From Agaribacterium haliotis (GTDB lineage Bacteria > Pseudomonadota > Gammaproteobacteria > Pseudomonadales > Cellvibrionaceae), in assembly GCF_002312815.1 (NCBI RefSeq), contig NZ_NKQJ01000008.1, positions 124,001 through 188,000 of the forward strand: a stretch of 64,000 bases of DNA. Reading direction: 5' to 3'. Below, piece after piece: positions 51,983 to 62,079 of the stretch (its first letter is position 1; every line of letters starts with the position of its first letter). Below the pieces are notes generated by a model, which worked only from the letters and a program-made list of their open reading frames with translations, was not told the origin of the DNA and made no database searches. The position numbers and the translations under genes are program-made.

Positions 51983-52531
51983 ATGCACAATTTATTCAAA
52001 CTCTTTGTCGTCGCGAGCTGCCTTTTGGCCGTTGCGTGTTCTAACTCTCGCACGGATGTGGAATCCGATCTGGGTATTAAAGGTGCGCCAGACTGGGTTA
52101 ACGAAGGCACTAAGGCCGTTGATAACGATAAAGGCCAGCTTATTCACGGCACAGGTTCCGCACCGGACATGGGCGATCAGAGTTTGCAGCGTGCCACGGC
52201 TGATGGTCGAGCGCGCGCGGAAGTCGCGCGAGTGGTTTCGACAATTGTGAAAAGCAGCATTAAGGATTACAGCACCAGCAATGGTGCTGCGGTAGATAGC
52301 AGCATTGAGCGCGAAATCATTAATACGACAGATTCGGCTTTAAATGGTTCTGAAATTGTTGGCCGCTGGCGCGATAAGCGAACCGGTACGGTTTACTCTA
52401 TCGCCGAGCTTAACCTTGAAAAACTCGACAGTGCTATTGAGCGCGCGGGTAAATTGAGCACCTTGGATCTCGATAAGTTTAAGTCGGATATTAATGCTAA
52501 TTTTGATCGTTTTATGAAGGAACAGAAATAA
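51983..52531 (+). CDS. LPP20-family lipoprotein
   Basis: A 182-residue lipoprotein. The signal peptide ends in LLAVAC, the cysteine being the likely lipidation site (about residue 18). The mature part (APDWVNEGTKA, GTGSAPD, QRATADGRARAEVARVVSTIVKSSIKDY) is the LPP20 signature: a helical domain that includes an RAxARAEVAR-type segment. ATG 51983 follows GAGG. It overlaps the LpoB-like gene by one base. Function unknown; family members are outer-membrane lipoproteins, often next to LpoB. Confidence 0.82.
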   Translation: MHNLFKLFVVASCLLAVACSNSRTDVESDLGIKGAPDWVNEGTKAVDNDKGQLIHGTGSAPDMGDQSLQRATADGRARAEVARVVSTIVKSSIKDYSTSNGAAVDSSIEREIINTTDSALNGSEIVGRWRDKRTGTVYSIAELNLEKLDSAIERAGKLSTLDLDKFKSDINANFDRFMKEQK

Positions 52532-53127
52532 TGAAGAAGTTTGTCATTGCCGCTTTTGCCATAGCGACACTTATGCTGGTTGGTTGCGCAACATCGGTCG
52601 ATCGTGTGGATACAGATAGCACCATTGATTTAAGCGGTGCGTGGAATGATGTCGACTCCCGGCAAACAGCTGAGGCGATGATTGACGATGTGCTCAGTCG
52701 CCCGTGGATCGATCAGTTTGTGGCCAAAGAGGGGCACAGCCCAGCGGTTATTGTTGGCGAAGTAAAAAACCTCAGCCACGAACACATCAACACCAAGACG
52801 TTTATTGCCGATATGGAGCGCGAACTGATTAATTCTGGTCGTGTGCAGTTTGTAGCATCAGCGAGCGAGCGCCAGGAAATTCGCGGTGAGCGCGAGGATC
52901 AGGATTTAAACGCGAGCGAAGAAACTCGCAATGCAGCAGGCCGTGAGCTGGGTGCCGATTTTATGCTCAAGGGGCAAATCAATACCATTATTGACGCCGA
53001 AGGAAAAAAGCAGGTGCGTTATTATCAGGTTGATTTAACGCTGATTTCGCTTGCTGATAACCGCAAGGTGTGGGTTGGTCAGAAGAAAATTAAAAAGTAC
53101 GTTAAAAACGCCAAATTGCGTTATTAA
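52531..53127 (+). CDS. LpoB-like penicillin-binding protein activator lipoprotein
   Basis: A 198-residue lipoprotein with lipobox LVGCA at residue 18-20. The conserved body DLSGAWNDVDSRQTAEAMIDDVLSRPWID, PAVIVGEVKNLSHEHINTK, and GADFMLKGQINTI matches the LpoB/DUF family that in E. coli activates PBP1b from the outer membrane. The TAATG junction with the previous gene means coupled translation. Whether it activates a synthase here is inferred. Confidence 0.85.
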   Translation: MKKFVIAAFAIATLMLVGCATSVDRVDTDSTIDLSGAWNDVDSRQTAEAMIDDVLSRPWIDQFVAKEGHSPAVIVGEVKNLSHEHINTKTFIADMERELINSGRVQFVASASERQEIRGEREDQDLNASEETRNAAGRELGADFMLKGQINTIIDAEGKKQVRYYQVDLTLISLADNRKVWVGQKKIKKYVKNAKLRY

Positions 53128-53202
53128 TCGCAGTCAGCATCTATTTTAGAGGCGGCATTGTCGCCTCGTAATCGTTTCTTTTGGCCCGGGAAGGCTCTCT
53201 TT

Positions 53203-54501
53203 ATGGCTTTAGCGAAGTTTGCTCGCGCCTCTGGTTTAGCTTTGTTATTTGTATTTGTACAGTTTTTATACGGCTGTGCAAGCTTGTCGATCGACATGCA
53301 CCAAACAGCGAATGAGCTCTCGAGTCTGCACGATGCAGAAACCGTTTATTCAAAAGTTAAGCACGCGCAGTCAAATGGTAAAAGTGCGGTCGAACACCAG
53401 CTAAATCTCGGTTATATGGCTTTGGTGACCGGTCGTTTTGACGAGGCCATCAGTGAGCTTGAGCAGGCGAAGCAGGGCATGAAGAAGCTCGATGCAGTGT
53501 CTGTTACGGAAAGCGCAGGCGCGGTTACCATTAATGAAACCACGCGCAGCTATGCAGGTACACCAACAGATCACACCCTTGTTCACGCGATGTTGGCGAT
53601 GGCCTATCTGATGAAAGGCGATATTGACGGCGCTCGTGTCGAGGTCTTGCAGTCGGATGTGACGATGAAAAAACTGGCCGAGCGGCGCCCACTGTCGGGC
53701 CAGCTTGCCAGCATGCACTCGATCGCCGGATTGGTTTACGAGCTTAACGGCGAGCGCGACAATGCGATGATTAGCTACCGTCACGCCTATGAGCTGTTGA
53801 ACAAGCGCAGCGAAACCATTCCCGAAGCTCTGCAGCTGAGTTTGTTGAAGTTGAGTCAAGCGCTTGGGCTCGGCGATGAATATCGCAGTTACCAGCAGCG
53901 TTTTTCAGAGCGTATTGTTTTACAGTCAAAGCAAAAGCAGCAAAGTGTGCTGGTGTATTTTGATGGTGTGATCAGTCAGATGCAAAGTCATAACACGACT
54001 TTGTGGTGGGATGTCGACGAAGTGTATTTATCTGTGGCCCTGCCTCGTTTCCCGGCCAACACCTATCACCCGCGCGAGTTGCGCTCGAATTTGGCCAGCT
54101 CGCCTTGGCGTACCGAAGTGATTGAGGACCTGGAGCTTAGGGTTAGGGAGGATCTCGATGCGTCGATGGGACGCATTTCAGCAACCGCACTGGCGCGGGC
54201 GGCTAACAAATATATGATGGTTAAAAAAGCGCAGGAGCAAGACAACATCTTGGGGGCGGTGGCCAATGTGCTGACCTTGGTCAGTGAATATGCCGATACG
54301 CGCCAGTGGGCGCTGCTGCCGTCGTCTATTCAGTTGGTGCGCGCCGATGCCGAACATGTACAACAGTTGTTAAACACAGTTGCCAAGACGCCGATGACGG
54401 CTGATCGCACGATCAGCGCCAGCGCAGCTTTGGCCGATGATACATTTAATGTGATTTTGCTAAGTGGTGTGGCAGCGCATTATTTTACCGCCGCATATTA
54501 A
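53203..54501 (+). CDS. COG3014-like lipoprotein with helical repeats
   Basis: A 432-residue lipoprotein. A hydrophobic leader ends in LYGC (lipobox), then TPR-like helices follow (LNLGYMALVTGRFDEAISELEQAKQGMKKL; HAMLAMAYLMKGDIDGARVEVLQ; IAGLVYELNGERDNAMISYRHAYELL), resembling COG3014 proteins found beside LpoB-like genes. The C-terminal half (about 270-400) is a separate beta-rich or mixed domain. I favour ATG 53203 behind GGGAAGG over TTG 53158. Role unknown. Confidence 0.8.
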   Translation: MALAKFARASGLALLFVFVQFLYGCASLSIDMHQTANELSSLHDAETVYSKVKHAQSNGKSAVEHQLNLGYMALVTGRFDEAISELEQAKQGMKKLDAVSVTESAGAVTINETTRSYAGTPTDHTLVHAMLAMAYLMKGDIDGARVEVLQSDVTMKKLAERRPLSGQLASMHSIAGLVYELNGERDNAMISYRHAYELLNKRSETIPEALQLSLLKLSQALGLGDEYRSYQQRFSERIVLQSKQKQQSVLVYFDGVISQMQSHNTTLWWDVDEVYLSVALPRFPANTYHPRELRSNLASSPWRTEVIEDLELRVREDLDASMGRISATALARAANKYMMVKKAQEQDNILGAVANVLTLVSEYADTRQWALLPSSIQLVRADAEHVQQLLNTVAKTPMTADRTISASAALADDTFNVILLSGVAAHYFTAAY

Positions 54502-54532
54502 CGCGGATCACTGTCTCAACAGGGGGTTAAAA

Positions 54533-55489
54533 ATGAAACAGTTAGCTTATGGATTGATGCTTGTTTTAATTTGCGCATGCGCCAGCTCTGGCAAGCAGCC
54601 TGAGTGGGTGATGCAGCCTAAGACACTTTACGATGAGCAGCAGTATTTAAGCGCTGTCGGTCAGGGCGATAATATCGACCAGGCTAATACGCGTGCGCAG
54701 GCGAATCTGGCAAAAATGTTTTCAGTATCGATATATGAAAAACAAATCGATGCCTCGAGTTTTAATAGTGATAGTGGCCAAACAAGCACCGATGTTAGTC
54801 GCCATATCAACAGCGAAGCGCGCATGCAGCTTGAAGGCGCCAAAATCGTCGAGCATTATCAAAGCGAAGCCGGTCAGGTCTATGCGCTTGTTGTGCTCGA
54901 TAAAAGCATTGCCGCCCGCAATTTCCGCGAAGATATTCGTCAGGCAGATACGCAAATTGATGAGCGTTTGAAATACGCATCAGGCGATGCGCCAAATGTT
55001 TTTAGCGCCTTATCGGCATTGAAAGAGGCGCACGGGCTTGCACTGAAGCGTGAGAACTTAAATCGAAATTTAATTGTTGTGGCCGATCGCGGTATTGCCA
55101 CATCAACAAGTTCCGCCGATATTGAAACGCTGTTTCGCAACGCCATGAGCAGTTTGAAATTTAGCCTCAGTGCAAATTCTGACGAGTTAAAAAGCCAGTT
55201 GAGCGCCAGCGCCTCTGATTTGGGTTTGGCGATCGTCAGCGAGTCACCGCTGCAAATCAGCGCAAGCCTAAATCGGGATGAGGTGTTTGAGCAGCAGGGC
55301 TGGTACTGGTTGCGCGCCAGTCTCAACTTGGCGCTTAGCGAGCAGGGCAAGGTGACACGCAAGCTCAGTCAGAATTTTAAGGTCTCAGCGCGTCAGCAAG
55401 GCGCTTTGCAGTCGCGCCTGAATACGGAGCTTGAAAATCAATTTGATGAGGCTTTGTTTCAATTATTATTGACCGACGCGCAGCCCTAG
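54533..55489 (+). CDS. Second LPP20-like lipoprotein
   Basis: A 318-residue lipoprotein with a lipobox ICACA near residue 15-17. Residues about 20-140 repeat the LPP20 features (QPEWVMQPKTLYDEQQYLSAVGQGDN, then ANTRAQANLAKMFSVSI), while the C-terminal half (LNRNLIVVADRGIA, then FSLSANSDELKSQLSASASD) is a longer extension. ATG 54533 sits behind AGGGGG. It completes a four-gene lipoprotein operon. No catalytic motif is visible. Confidence 0.78.
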   Translation: MKQLAYGLMLVLICACASSGKQPEWVMQPKTLYDEQQYLSAVGQGDNIDQANTRAQANLAKMFSVSIYEKQIDASSFNSDSGQTSTDVSRHINSEARMQLEGAKIVEHYQSEAGQVYALVVLDKSIAARNFREDIRQADTQIDERLKYASGDAPNVFSALSALKEAHGLALKRENLNRNLIVVADRGIATSTSSADIETLFRNAMSSLKFSLSANSDELKSQLSASASDLGLAIVSESPLQISASLNRDEVFEQQGWYWLRASLNLALSEQGKVTRKLSQNFKVSARQQGALQSRLNTELENQFDEALFQLLLTDAQP

Positions 55490-55714
55490 AGGCGTATCTT
55501 AGTTTTCCTTAATCGCAGCAATAGTTTTGTATCTGGCGATGTTTGTGCCGCATCGCTGTAAGCTTTAGCTAAGTCAGTGCTACTAAGCTCGAGTTGCAGT
55601 GAGATAGACCCGGTCCGCCTAGTGTTAGTTGTGGCGGGCCTATCTTGCATAGATGTGGTCTTGATAATTAGTTGCTTGTTTCAAAAACATAGAATGATGT
55701 AGCGGGAGAGCCCT

Positions 55715-57067
55715 GTGGCCTACGATTATGATTTGTTTGTGATTGGTGCCGGTTCTGGTGGTGTTAGAGCGGCGCGTATAGCTGCGTCGTTGGGTGCTAA
55801 GGTCGGTATTGCGGAAAACCTCTACCTCGGGGGCACCTGCGTCAACGTCGGTTGTGTGCCGAAAAAATTGTTTGTCTACGCCTCTGAGTTTCGCGCTCAG
55901 CGCGAGGCGGCGCTGGCCTTTGGTTGGCAGCAGGCCGAGCCAGAATTTCAGTGGCCGACGCTGCGCGATAACACCCGCGCTGAAGTTGAGCGTTTAAATG
56001 GTATTTACGGGCGCTTGCTCGACGGCGCCGGTGTTAGCCTGCATTACGGCCTGGCGAGTTTTGTCGATGCTCACACCGTCGATGTCGCCGGTCAACAAAT
56101 AACTGCGGAAAAAATCCTCATTGCTACGGGCGGCTGGCCCAGGCGCCCGAGTTTTCCCGGCGCCGAACACGTGCTGACTTCAAATGAAGTGTTTGGGCTC
56201 GATACCTTGCCCAAAAAGGTGTTGGTTCAGGGTGGGGGTTATATTGCGGTTGAATTTGCCGGAATATTTAATGGCCTCGGTGTGGATACGACGCTGGTCT
56301 ATCGCAAGCAGCTTTTCCTGCGAGGTTTTGATACGGAAGTACGCGAATTTGTTGCCGAGCAGGTTCAGCAACAGGGTTTAACGCTGCGCTTTAACGACGA
56401 TATTGCCTCGATAGATAAAAATGACGATGGTTCATTAGAGGTTAGTTTTGTTAGTGGGCGGCGCGAATGCTTTGATGCGGTGTTTTCAGCAATTGGCCGC
56501 TCGGCGAAAACTTCGGCCTTGAATTTAAGTGCCGCGGGTGTTGAGCTTGATGAGCGCGGCTTTATTCGGGTTGATGATACGTTTAAAACGAATGTCGATA
56601 GTATTTACGCTGTTGGTGATGTTATTGGCCGAGTTCAATTGACGCCTGTAGCGCTTGCCGAAGGCATGGCTCTGGCGAAGCACTGGTATGCTGGTGAAGC
56701 CTTGGCTGTTGATTACAGCAATATCGCTACGGCTGTCTTTTGCCAGCCAAATATTGCCACGGTCGGTTTAACTGAGGACGAGGCTAGAGCTCAGGGCCTG
56801 GACTTTGATGTCTACGCCAGTAATTTCAAGCCGCTCAAACATACTGTCAGCGGTTTGCAAGAGTGCATGTTGATGAAGCTACTGGTCGATAAGCAAAGTG
56901 ATGCAATACTCGGTGCTCACGTGGTCGGAGAGGCCGCCGGTGAGATGATTCAAAGTGTCGCAGTCGCGATGAAGGCCGGGGCGAGCAAAGCGCACTTTGA
57001 TCAGACCATTGGTATTCACCCAACAGCGGCAGAAGAACTGGTAACCATGCGCGAACCCAGGGCATAA
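55715..57067 (+). CDS. gor: Glutathione reductase
   Basis: An FAD-dependent disulfide reductase of 450 residues that regenerates GSH with NADPH. The redox-active disulfide is Cys42 and Cys47 (GGTCVNVGCVPKK), the FAD motif is FVIGAGSGGVRAAR, the NADPH site is VQGGGYIAVEFAGI, and the C-terminal active histidine lies in IGIHPTAAEELVTM. The GTG start follows AGCGGGAG. The pair of Arg residues that favour NADPH over NADH (in LVYRKQLFLRGFD) fit glutathione reductase rather than trypanothione or lipoamide types. Confidence 0.96.
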   Translation: MAYDYDLFVIGAGSGGVRAARIAASLGAKVGIAENLYLGGTCVNVGCVPKKLFVYASEFRAQREAALAFGWQQAEPEFQWPTLRDNTRAEVERLNGIYGRLLDGAGVSLHYGLASFVDAHTVDVAGQQITAEKILIATGGWPRRPSFPGAEHVLTSNEVFGLDTLPKKVLVQGGGYIAVEFAGIFNGLGVDTTLVYRKQLFLRGFDTEVREFVAEQVQQQGLTLRFNDDIASIDKNDDGSLEVSFVSGRRECFDAVFSAIGRSAKTSALNLSAAGVELDERGFIRVDDTFKTNVDSIYAVGDVIGRVQLTPVALAEGMALAKHWYAGEALAVDYSNIATAVFCQPNIATVGLTEDEARAQGLDFDVYASNFKPLKHTVSGLQECMLMKLLVDKQSDAILGAHVVGEAAGEMIQSVAVAMKAGASKAHFDQTIGIHPTAAEELVTMREPRA

Positions 57068-57132
57068 GCTAATGCTGATCTTGCGTTTGTTTGAGCTTAG
57101 CGCCGGTGCTTTTTACCGGCTTGAGCCCGGCC

Positions 57133-57903
57133 TTAGGCTGGGCTCGGAAACTGGCCATCGATAAGAAAATCACATAGCGGGAAGCGCCACAGCTTGGTTT
57201 CGCCGAGCTGTTTAAATTTCACTTCACTGTTGTTGAGTTCGCATATCCAGCTGCTGGTGCCCGCCGGTTTTTTGCTGGTGAAGGGTGAGGGTGTGAACAG
57301 GCCCGCGCAGCGTCCGCGCTCTTTAGATCGCGCTGATATATAGGTAAACGCTTGTACTTCGCTGGCTCGCATTGCCGTGCCGAGCGCCTGGCTGCTGCTG
57401 TAGTCGCTGGGGTGGGCCAGGTCGGCCTCATGCTGCGAAAAGGGCTCAAGCTCAAGTGCGATGCCGCGTTTGGTGGCGATATTTACCGAAAACATGCTGT
57501 GCTCGCTGCGCACATTGGCGAGCTCGCCAAGGCCGCCTTGCATTGAAAACAAAAAAACAAATCGGTAATAGGCCGACTCACTAAGGCAGCTGCTTTGATC
57601 GCAGGCGGCATAAAATATAGAGCGCTCGTGCACTTGGCCAAAGCGCGAGCCCCACTGCAGCGGTGGGTAGCGAAAAGGTGTGCTCAACAAGTAGTGCAGC
57701 TGCTCGCAGCCATCAATCAGCGGCGGTTTATTTTGCTCGAGTAGTTGCTCAAGCAGGGCCTGCTCTTCGAGGTTGTCGACATAACCGAGTGTGGCAACTT
57801 GCTCCTGGCTCTCAACGAGGCGATATAGCTTGAGCTTGAGCTGGCGAAAATGTCGATCGCCGTTGCACTGTTGCCAGATGCTCTGAACTTGCTTTGAGTT
57901 CAA
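57133..57903 (-). CDS. RES-domain toxin
   Basis: A 256-residue protein with the RES core: LYRLVESQ near the N-terminus, RYPPLQWGSRFGQVHERSIFYAA, then SCLSESAYYRFVF and the serine-containing segment THISARSKERG-like YISARSKERG (about 195-204). RES toxins, as in the Xre-RES pairs, degrade or ADP-ribosylate NAD+-linked targets. The start overlaps the antitoxin by four bases (ATGA). Identity of the exact biochemical activity cannot be read; catalytic Arg, Glu and Ser candidates are present. Confidence 0.85.
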   Translation of the reverse strand: MNSKQVQSIWQQCNGDRHFRQLKLKLYRLVESQEQVATLGYVDNLEEQALLEQLLEQNKPPLIDGCEQLHYLLSTPFRYPPLQWGSRFGQVHERSIFYAACDQSSCLSESAYYRFVFLFSMQGGLGELANVRSEHSMFSVNIATKRGIALELEPFSQHEADLAHPSDYSSSQALGTAMRASEVQAFTYISARSKERGRCAGLFTPSPFTSKKPAGTSSWICELNNSEVKFKQLGETKLWRFPLCDFLIDGQFPSPA

Positions 57904-58268
57904 ACCTTAGCCCTAATGGCATCAACAAAGCGCAGTACATTCACCAAGCCGCTAACGCTTTTTACCTGCTCGGCCGGTATGCCGCCAGTGAGTGTATTGG
58001 GCTGGCGCATAAAGTGCTGCATCAGTTTTTCGTCGCCGCCACAGAGGCCGTAGAGCGCCCTGGAGACGCGAATTAGCATCAGCGCTAGTTCGCCGGCCTT
58101 GGATTGCGGATCGAGGCTGGCGCCCTTAAGTTTGCTTATTGCGGTGCGGTGCATGCCCAGCGCTTGACCGAGCTCGGCCTGCTTTAAACCCAGTTGTGAA
58201 GAGGCTCGCAAAATAGCTTTGGCGAGCACAGCGGAGGCATCAGCAGAAAGATTGGCGTGTGCGTTCAT
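57900..58268 (-). CDS. Xre/MbcA/ParS-type antitoxin
   Basis: A 122-residue antitoxin. An N-terminal helix-turn-helix (LGLKQAELGQALGMHRTAISKLKG) is followed by the C-terminal toxin-binding domain of the Xre/MbcA/ParS family (LMLIRVSRALYGLCGGDEKLMQHFMRQPNTLTGGIPAEQVKSVSGLVNVLRFVDAIR). Gene order antitoxin-then-toxin with a 4-base overlap is typical. The HTH would autorepress its own promoter in the adjacent gap. Confidence 0.88.
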   Translation of the reverse strand: MNAHANLSADASAVLAKAILRASSQLGLKQAELGQALGMHRTAISKLKGASLDPQSKAGELALMLIRVSRALYGLCGGDEKLMQHFMRQPNTLTGGIPAEQVKSVSGLVNVLRFVDAIRAKV

Positions 58269-58517
58269 AGTAGCCCCGAGAGTGATATTTGAACAATATA
58301 CACCCGTTTTGTGTTATTTGCACTTTTTCTGCGCTGGCTTATATAAACGACTTTTAAGTTTTGCTTTTGGTGTGGCTCAGGGCTATTTTTTGCGTGCGGC
58401 AAATTGTGAGAGCAGCAAGTAACGATGAGCCGGATTGTTTTGGGGCTGAAATTGTCGATGGGCTAGCCCGGGTGAACTCATTTAAATAATTGGGGAAATT
58501 ATTGAGCAAGGGGCAAT

Positions 58518-58547
58518 AAAAAAAGGCCCGCAATTGCGGGCCTTTTT
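58518..58547 (-). terminator. Terminator of tRNA-Ser
   Basis: GGCCCGC-AATT-GCGGGCC with A and T tracts on both sides, three bases beyond the tRNA-Ser 3' end on the minus strand. The 58.27-58.51 kb gap otherwise holds only the likely Xre promoter. Confidence 0.92.
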
Positions 58548-58550
58548 AGA

Positions 58551-58638
58551 TGGCGGTGGAGCAGGGATTCGAACCCCGGGACCTGTTACAGTCAACGGTT
58601 TTCAAGACCGCCGCTTTCGACCACTCAGCCACTCCACC
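58551..58638 (-). tRNA. tRNA-Ser (anticodon TGA)
   Basis: An 88-nt tRNA with a long variable arm. Acceptor GGTGGAG pairs with CTCCACC, discriminator G, encoded CCA. Anticodon stem GCGGT/ACCGT (read on the minus strand) holds loop CTTGAAA with anticodon TGA. Confidence 0.97.
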
Positions 58639-58651
58639 GGAAAGGCTGTGC

Positions 58652-58679
58652 ATTATACTCACTGCCAGCACTCTGGCAA
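58652..58679 (-). promoter_or_regulatory. tRNA-Ser promoter
   Basis: On the minus strand TTGCCA (58679-58674) and TATAAT (58657-58652) are 16 bp apart, and the start would fall about 7 bases before the tRNA. TGCCAG/CTGGCA forms a small palindrome inside it. Confidence 0.8.
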
Positions 58680-58725
58680 GTGCTTTTAGCACACTAAGTT
58701 GTTAAGCGTACAAAGCTTAAACAAC

Positions 58726-61524
58726 TTAAGCGCGTTGGTTGCGCGGGTCGTTGGCCGGGCGCGGTAAACTGCGCGCATTTTGCTCAATTTGAGGTGTGTC
58801 GGCCGTGTTTAATGGCGCACTCAAATTGATCTCTACAACGACACTGCTGATGGCTGTATTGATCACCGGCTTGGGTTGTACTCGGGGATCATTCGCGGCG
58901 CGCACATTGTTGCCAGCCGAACTCGCTGCTTCCGGGTTGCCCGCATCTTGGCTTTGAGCTTCCGGGTTAAGCGGCGCCTCGGTTGTGGCTTCGTCTCTGG
59001 CCTCAGGCTCTGCAGCTTTGTCTTGTGCATCAGTGGGGCTTGTCTTGACCTCAGAGTGGCTCTCGACGTTCTCGACGTTCTCGACGTTGCCTGCAGTTGT
59101 GTTAGCAGGGCCCGCTTCAGCTGCTGAAGCTTGCTGAGTTTCGCTGCTTGCAGCTTGGGGCTCAGCATGAAGCTCGGCGCTGGGCTCGCGCACTTGTGCC
59201 TTTGTTTCACTGGCCGTTTCGGGCGCAGGGCGCTCAGCTTTGCGTTTAGGTGCGTGTTTTTGCTCCAGGCCCGCTTCGCTGCGCATGGTTTCGGCACTGT
59301 CTATGGCGTCAGTGACTTGCTGCTGCAGTGCTTGATTCTGCTTGGCCTTTTTGTTTTCAGCCTTGCTCGCTTTTGGCGTGTTGTTTTCGCCGCTATTTTT
59401 ACTGCTGTCGAGTTTCTGCTCTACAGGCGCTTCAGTCTGGTTTTGTTCGGCAAGCTCAGGCTTGGGTCCGCGCTGGCGTTTTTTATTGCGCTCCTGGCGA
59501 TTGCGGGGGCGGCGTTGAGGGCGATCGCCGCTTTCATCCGCGTCTTCGTTTTCACTTGGCCGTGTTTTGTTGCGATTGCGGCGATTCTGAGTTTTTTGCT
59601 CGTTGTCTGCCTTATCGTTTTTGCGTTTGCCCTGCTTGCTGTCTTTTTCACGTTCCGGGCGCTGCAGGTTATCGCTGACCTCATCACTGTCACGGCGACG
59701 ATCATTGTTGCGGCGACGGTTGCGGTTGCGATTGTTGTTGCGGCCGCGTTGATTGCGATTGCGGCTGCGCGACTTACTGTGGGCTTTTTGTTTTTTCTTA
59801 GGTTTGGGCGCAAATATAGATAACAGGCTGGAAAGCATTGCCCAGAGGAAAAATGGCTTTTGCTCATCTTTGCTCTTGTTTTGTGCTGTTTTGCCGCTTG
59901 GCTTGTCTGCACTGGCTACCGGTGCGCGTGTGGGCACCTGTTGCACGGCTGCTTTAGGCATGGCCGCTGCTTTTTCACTGTCGTCGCTGACGGTCTCGGC
60001 GTCTTCTTTGCTCAGCTCAATCTCATAGCTCAGTTCCACGCTTTCAACGTCGTCGTCGCGCAGGCGTTGAACTTCAAAGTGCGGAGTTACCATGTCGTGA
60101 TTGGGCAGGATGACCACGCGAATATTGTTGCGTTTTTCGATGCCGGACAGCGCTTCGCGCTTTTCATTTAACAAAAAGGTGGCGACGGCAACCGGCACAA
60201 TGGCGCGAATCTCGGCGCTGCGATCCTTAAGAGCCTCCTCTTCGACAAGGCGCAAAATCGACAGAGCGATATTTTTGGTGCCGCGGATAATGCCCTGGCC
60301 AACACAGCGAGGGCAGACCTTCGAAGTCATCTCGTCGAGCGATGGGCGCAAGCGCTGGCGACTCATTTCGAGCAGGCCAAAACGGCTGATGCGGCCAATT
60401 TGAACGCGCGCTCTGTCCATGCCCAGCGCATCTTTCATGCGATTTTCTACTTCGCGCTGATTTTTGGCGCCCTGCATGTCGATAAAATCGATAACTACCA
60501 GGCCGCCCATGTCGCGCAGGCGCAACTGGCGAGCGATCTCGTCAGCTGCTTCAAGGTTGGTTTGCAGCGCCGTCTCTTCGATGTCGCCGCCTTTGGTGGC
60601 GCGCGAAGAGTTGATATCGATGCTGATCAACGCCTCTGTTACGTCGATAACAATGGCGCCGCCAGAAGGCAGTTTTACTTCGCGCTCAAAGGCGGTTTCT
60701 ATTTGGCCTTCGATCTGGAAACGATTAAAAAGCGGGGTGCTCTCTTCGTAGTATTTAACCTTGCTGTGGTAGTGCGGCATAACCTGATGGATAAATGCCG
60801 AGGCCAGGTCAAAGGCTTCGCGGTTGTCGACGATAACTTCACCGATATCTGGGCGCAGGTAGTCGCGAATCGCGCGAATAATGACATTGCTTTCTTTGAA
60901 TAAAAAGTGCGGAGCAGGCGAGCCGTCGCTCTCTTCTTTGATGGCTGTCCACAGCTGCTCGAGGTAGCTCAAATCCGCTTGCAGCTCTTCGGAGCTTCGG
61001 CCAACGCCGGCAGTGCGCACAATGACGCCCATGCCTTTGGGGACTTCAATGCCGCTGAGCGCATCTTTGAGCTCGGCGCGGTCGCTGCCGTCAATGCGGC
61101 GGCTGATACCACCTGCGCGCGGATTGTTTGGCATTAATACCAGGTAGCGGCCGGCGAGGCTAATGAAGGTGGTCAGGGCGGCGCCTTTGTTGCCGCGCTC
61201 TTCTTTGTCGACCTGAACAATAACTTCCTGGCCTTCTTTTACTACGTCCTTGATGCGAACGCGGCCATCGATGTTTTTAGGATCTTTTTGGAAATATTCG
61301 CGGGAGATTTCTTTTAGCGGGAGAAAACCGTGGCGCTCTGAGCCGTAGTCGACAAATGCCGCTTCGAGGCTTGGCTCAATACGGGTGATTTTGCCTTTAT
61401 AAATATTGGCTTTTTTCTGCTCGCGCAGACGGTTTTCAATATCGAGGTCGTACAGCCATTGGCCATCGACCAGCGCGACCCGAATTTCTTCTGGTTGGGT
61501 CGCATTGATTAACATGCGTTTCAT
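58726..61524 (-). CDS. rne: Ribonuclease E
   Basis: The essential endoribonuclease of mRNA decay and tRNA/rRNA processing, 932 residues. The catalytic half carries the S1 domain (about 35-118), the catalytic Asp303 (SIDINS) and Asp346 (VVIDFIDM) and the Zn-link cysteines Cys404 and Cys407 (CPRC), all at the same numbers as E. coli. The C-terminal half (from about 510) is disordered: Arg/Asn-rich RNA-binding stretches (590-720), then Ala/Glu-rich, as expected for degradosome scaffolding. I trim to ATG 61524 (MKRMLINAT); the frame runs to 61584 without conservation. Confidence 0.97.
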   Translation of the reverse strand: MKRMLINATQPEEIRVALVDGQWLYDLDIENRLREQKKANIYKGKITRIEPSLEAAFVDYGSERHGFLPLKEISREYFQKDPKNIDGRVRIKDVVKEGQEVIVQVDKEERGNKGAALTTFISLAGRYLVLMPNNPRAGGISRRIDGSDRAELKDALSGIEVPKGMGVIVRTAGVGRSSEELQADLSYLEQLWTAIKEESDGSPAPHFLFKESNVIIRAIRDYLRPDIGEVIVDNREAFDLASAFIHQVMPHYHSKVKYYEESTPLFNRFQIEGQIETAFEREVKLPSGGAIVIDVTEALISIDINSSRATKGGDIEETALQTNLEAADEIARQLRLRDMGGLVVIDFIDMQGAKNQREVENRMKDALGMDRARVQIGRISRFGLLEMSRQRLRPSLDEMTSKVCPRCVGQGIIRGTKNIALSILRLVEEEALKDRSAEIRAIVPVAVATFLLNEKREALSGIEKRNNIRVVILPNHDMVTPHFEVQRLRDDDVESVELSYEIELSKEDAETVSDDSEKAAAMPKAAVQQVPTRAPVASADKPSGKTAQNKSKDEQKPFFLWAMLSSLLSIFAPKPKKKQKAHSKSRSRNRNQRGRNNNRNRNRRRNNDRRRDSDEVSDNLQRPEREKDSKQGKRKNDKADNEQKTQNRRNRNKTRPSENEDADESGDRPQRRPRNRQERNKKRQRGPKPELAEQNQTEAPVEQKLDSSKNSGENNTPKASKAENKKAKQNQALQQQVTDAIDSAETMRSEAGLEQKHAPKRKAERPAPETASETKAQVREPSAELHAEPQAASSETQQASAAEAGPANTTAGNVENVENVESHSEVKTSPTDAQDKAAEPEARDEATTEAPLNPEAQSQDAGNPEAASSAGNNVRAANDPRVQPKPVINTAISSVVVEINLSAPLNTADTPQIEQNARSLPRPANDPRNQRA

Positions 61525-62073
61525 GTATCGCGTTACTCTTAAGTTGAGAGTTTTGCGACAAACACAGGCAATAGCGGCGCACAACAGGGCGCGCCGCGAT
61601 CTTTTAAAAGGCGGGAATTAATCGCGTCTGGGTCTTAGTGCAAGCTGTAAAAGGGCTGCAAAGCAGCGCAAAGTGGGCGTGCCGACCAAGTCGTTGTAAT
61701 TCTGCTGGTATTCTCAAGACCAGTTATTGTCCTTAAAGGCGATGTCTTTGTGCTCAACAACCAAGTGGCCAAATCTGTCGGGCCTGCCTGGTTTTCTATC
61801 AATGCGGTATGTGATCGTTGTCGATCAACTGCTGAGCCTTACCTGTTCGAGGTGCTTACCTCACTGTTCCCTGAGCCGTCAGTTTCGGTTGTCAGGGCGA
61901 CATCAAGCCGTGCTTATCGCTAACTCGATTTATGTTTCCGGTTTGAGCTGGGTTTTAGTCTTGCAGCGTCGCCCCGAACATTTTTTCTGCCCACAAGCTA
62001 TAGCCGGGGCTGTTGCGTCTCGTCTTCAGTCCTTTGCAATTGGCAAAGGGGCTGGAAAGCCAGTCGTAGACGC
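61525..62073 (-). promoter_or_regulatory. Long 5' leader of rne
   Basis: About 550 bases between the predicted rne start of transcription and its ATG, with no credible gene on either strand. In enterobacteria the rne leader (~360 nt) mediates autoregulation by RNase E; a similar role is inferred here, not shown. A short open frame on the plus strand (61727-62086) has no family features. Confidence 0.45.
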
Positions 62074-62079
62074 TCGCAG

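Noticed and set aside
59131-59823. Plus-strand 230-codon frame opposite rne
   Set aside because: It mirrors the low-complexity Arg/Glu tail of RNase E, which gives long hydrophobic frames on the other strand.
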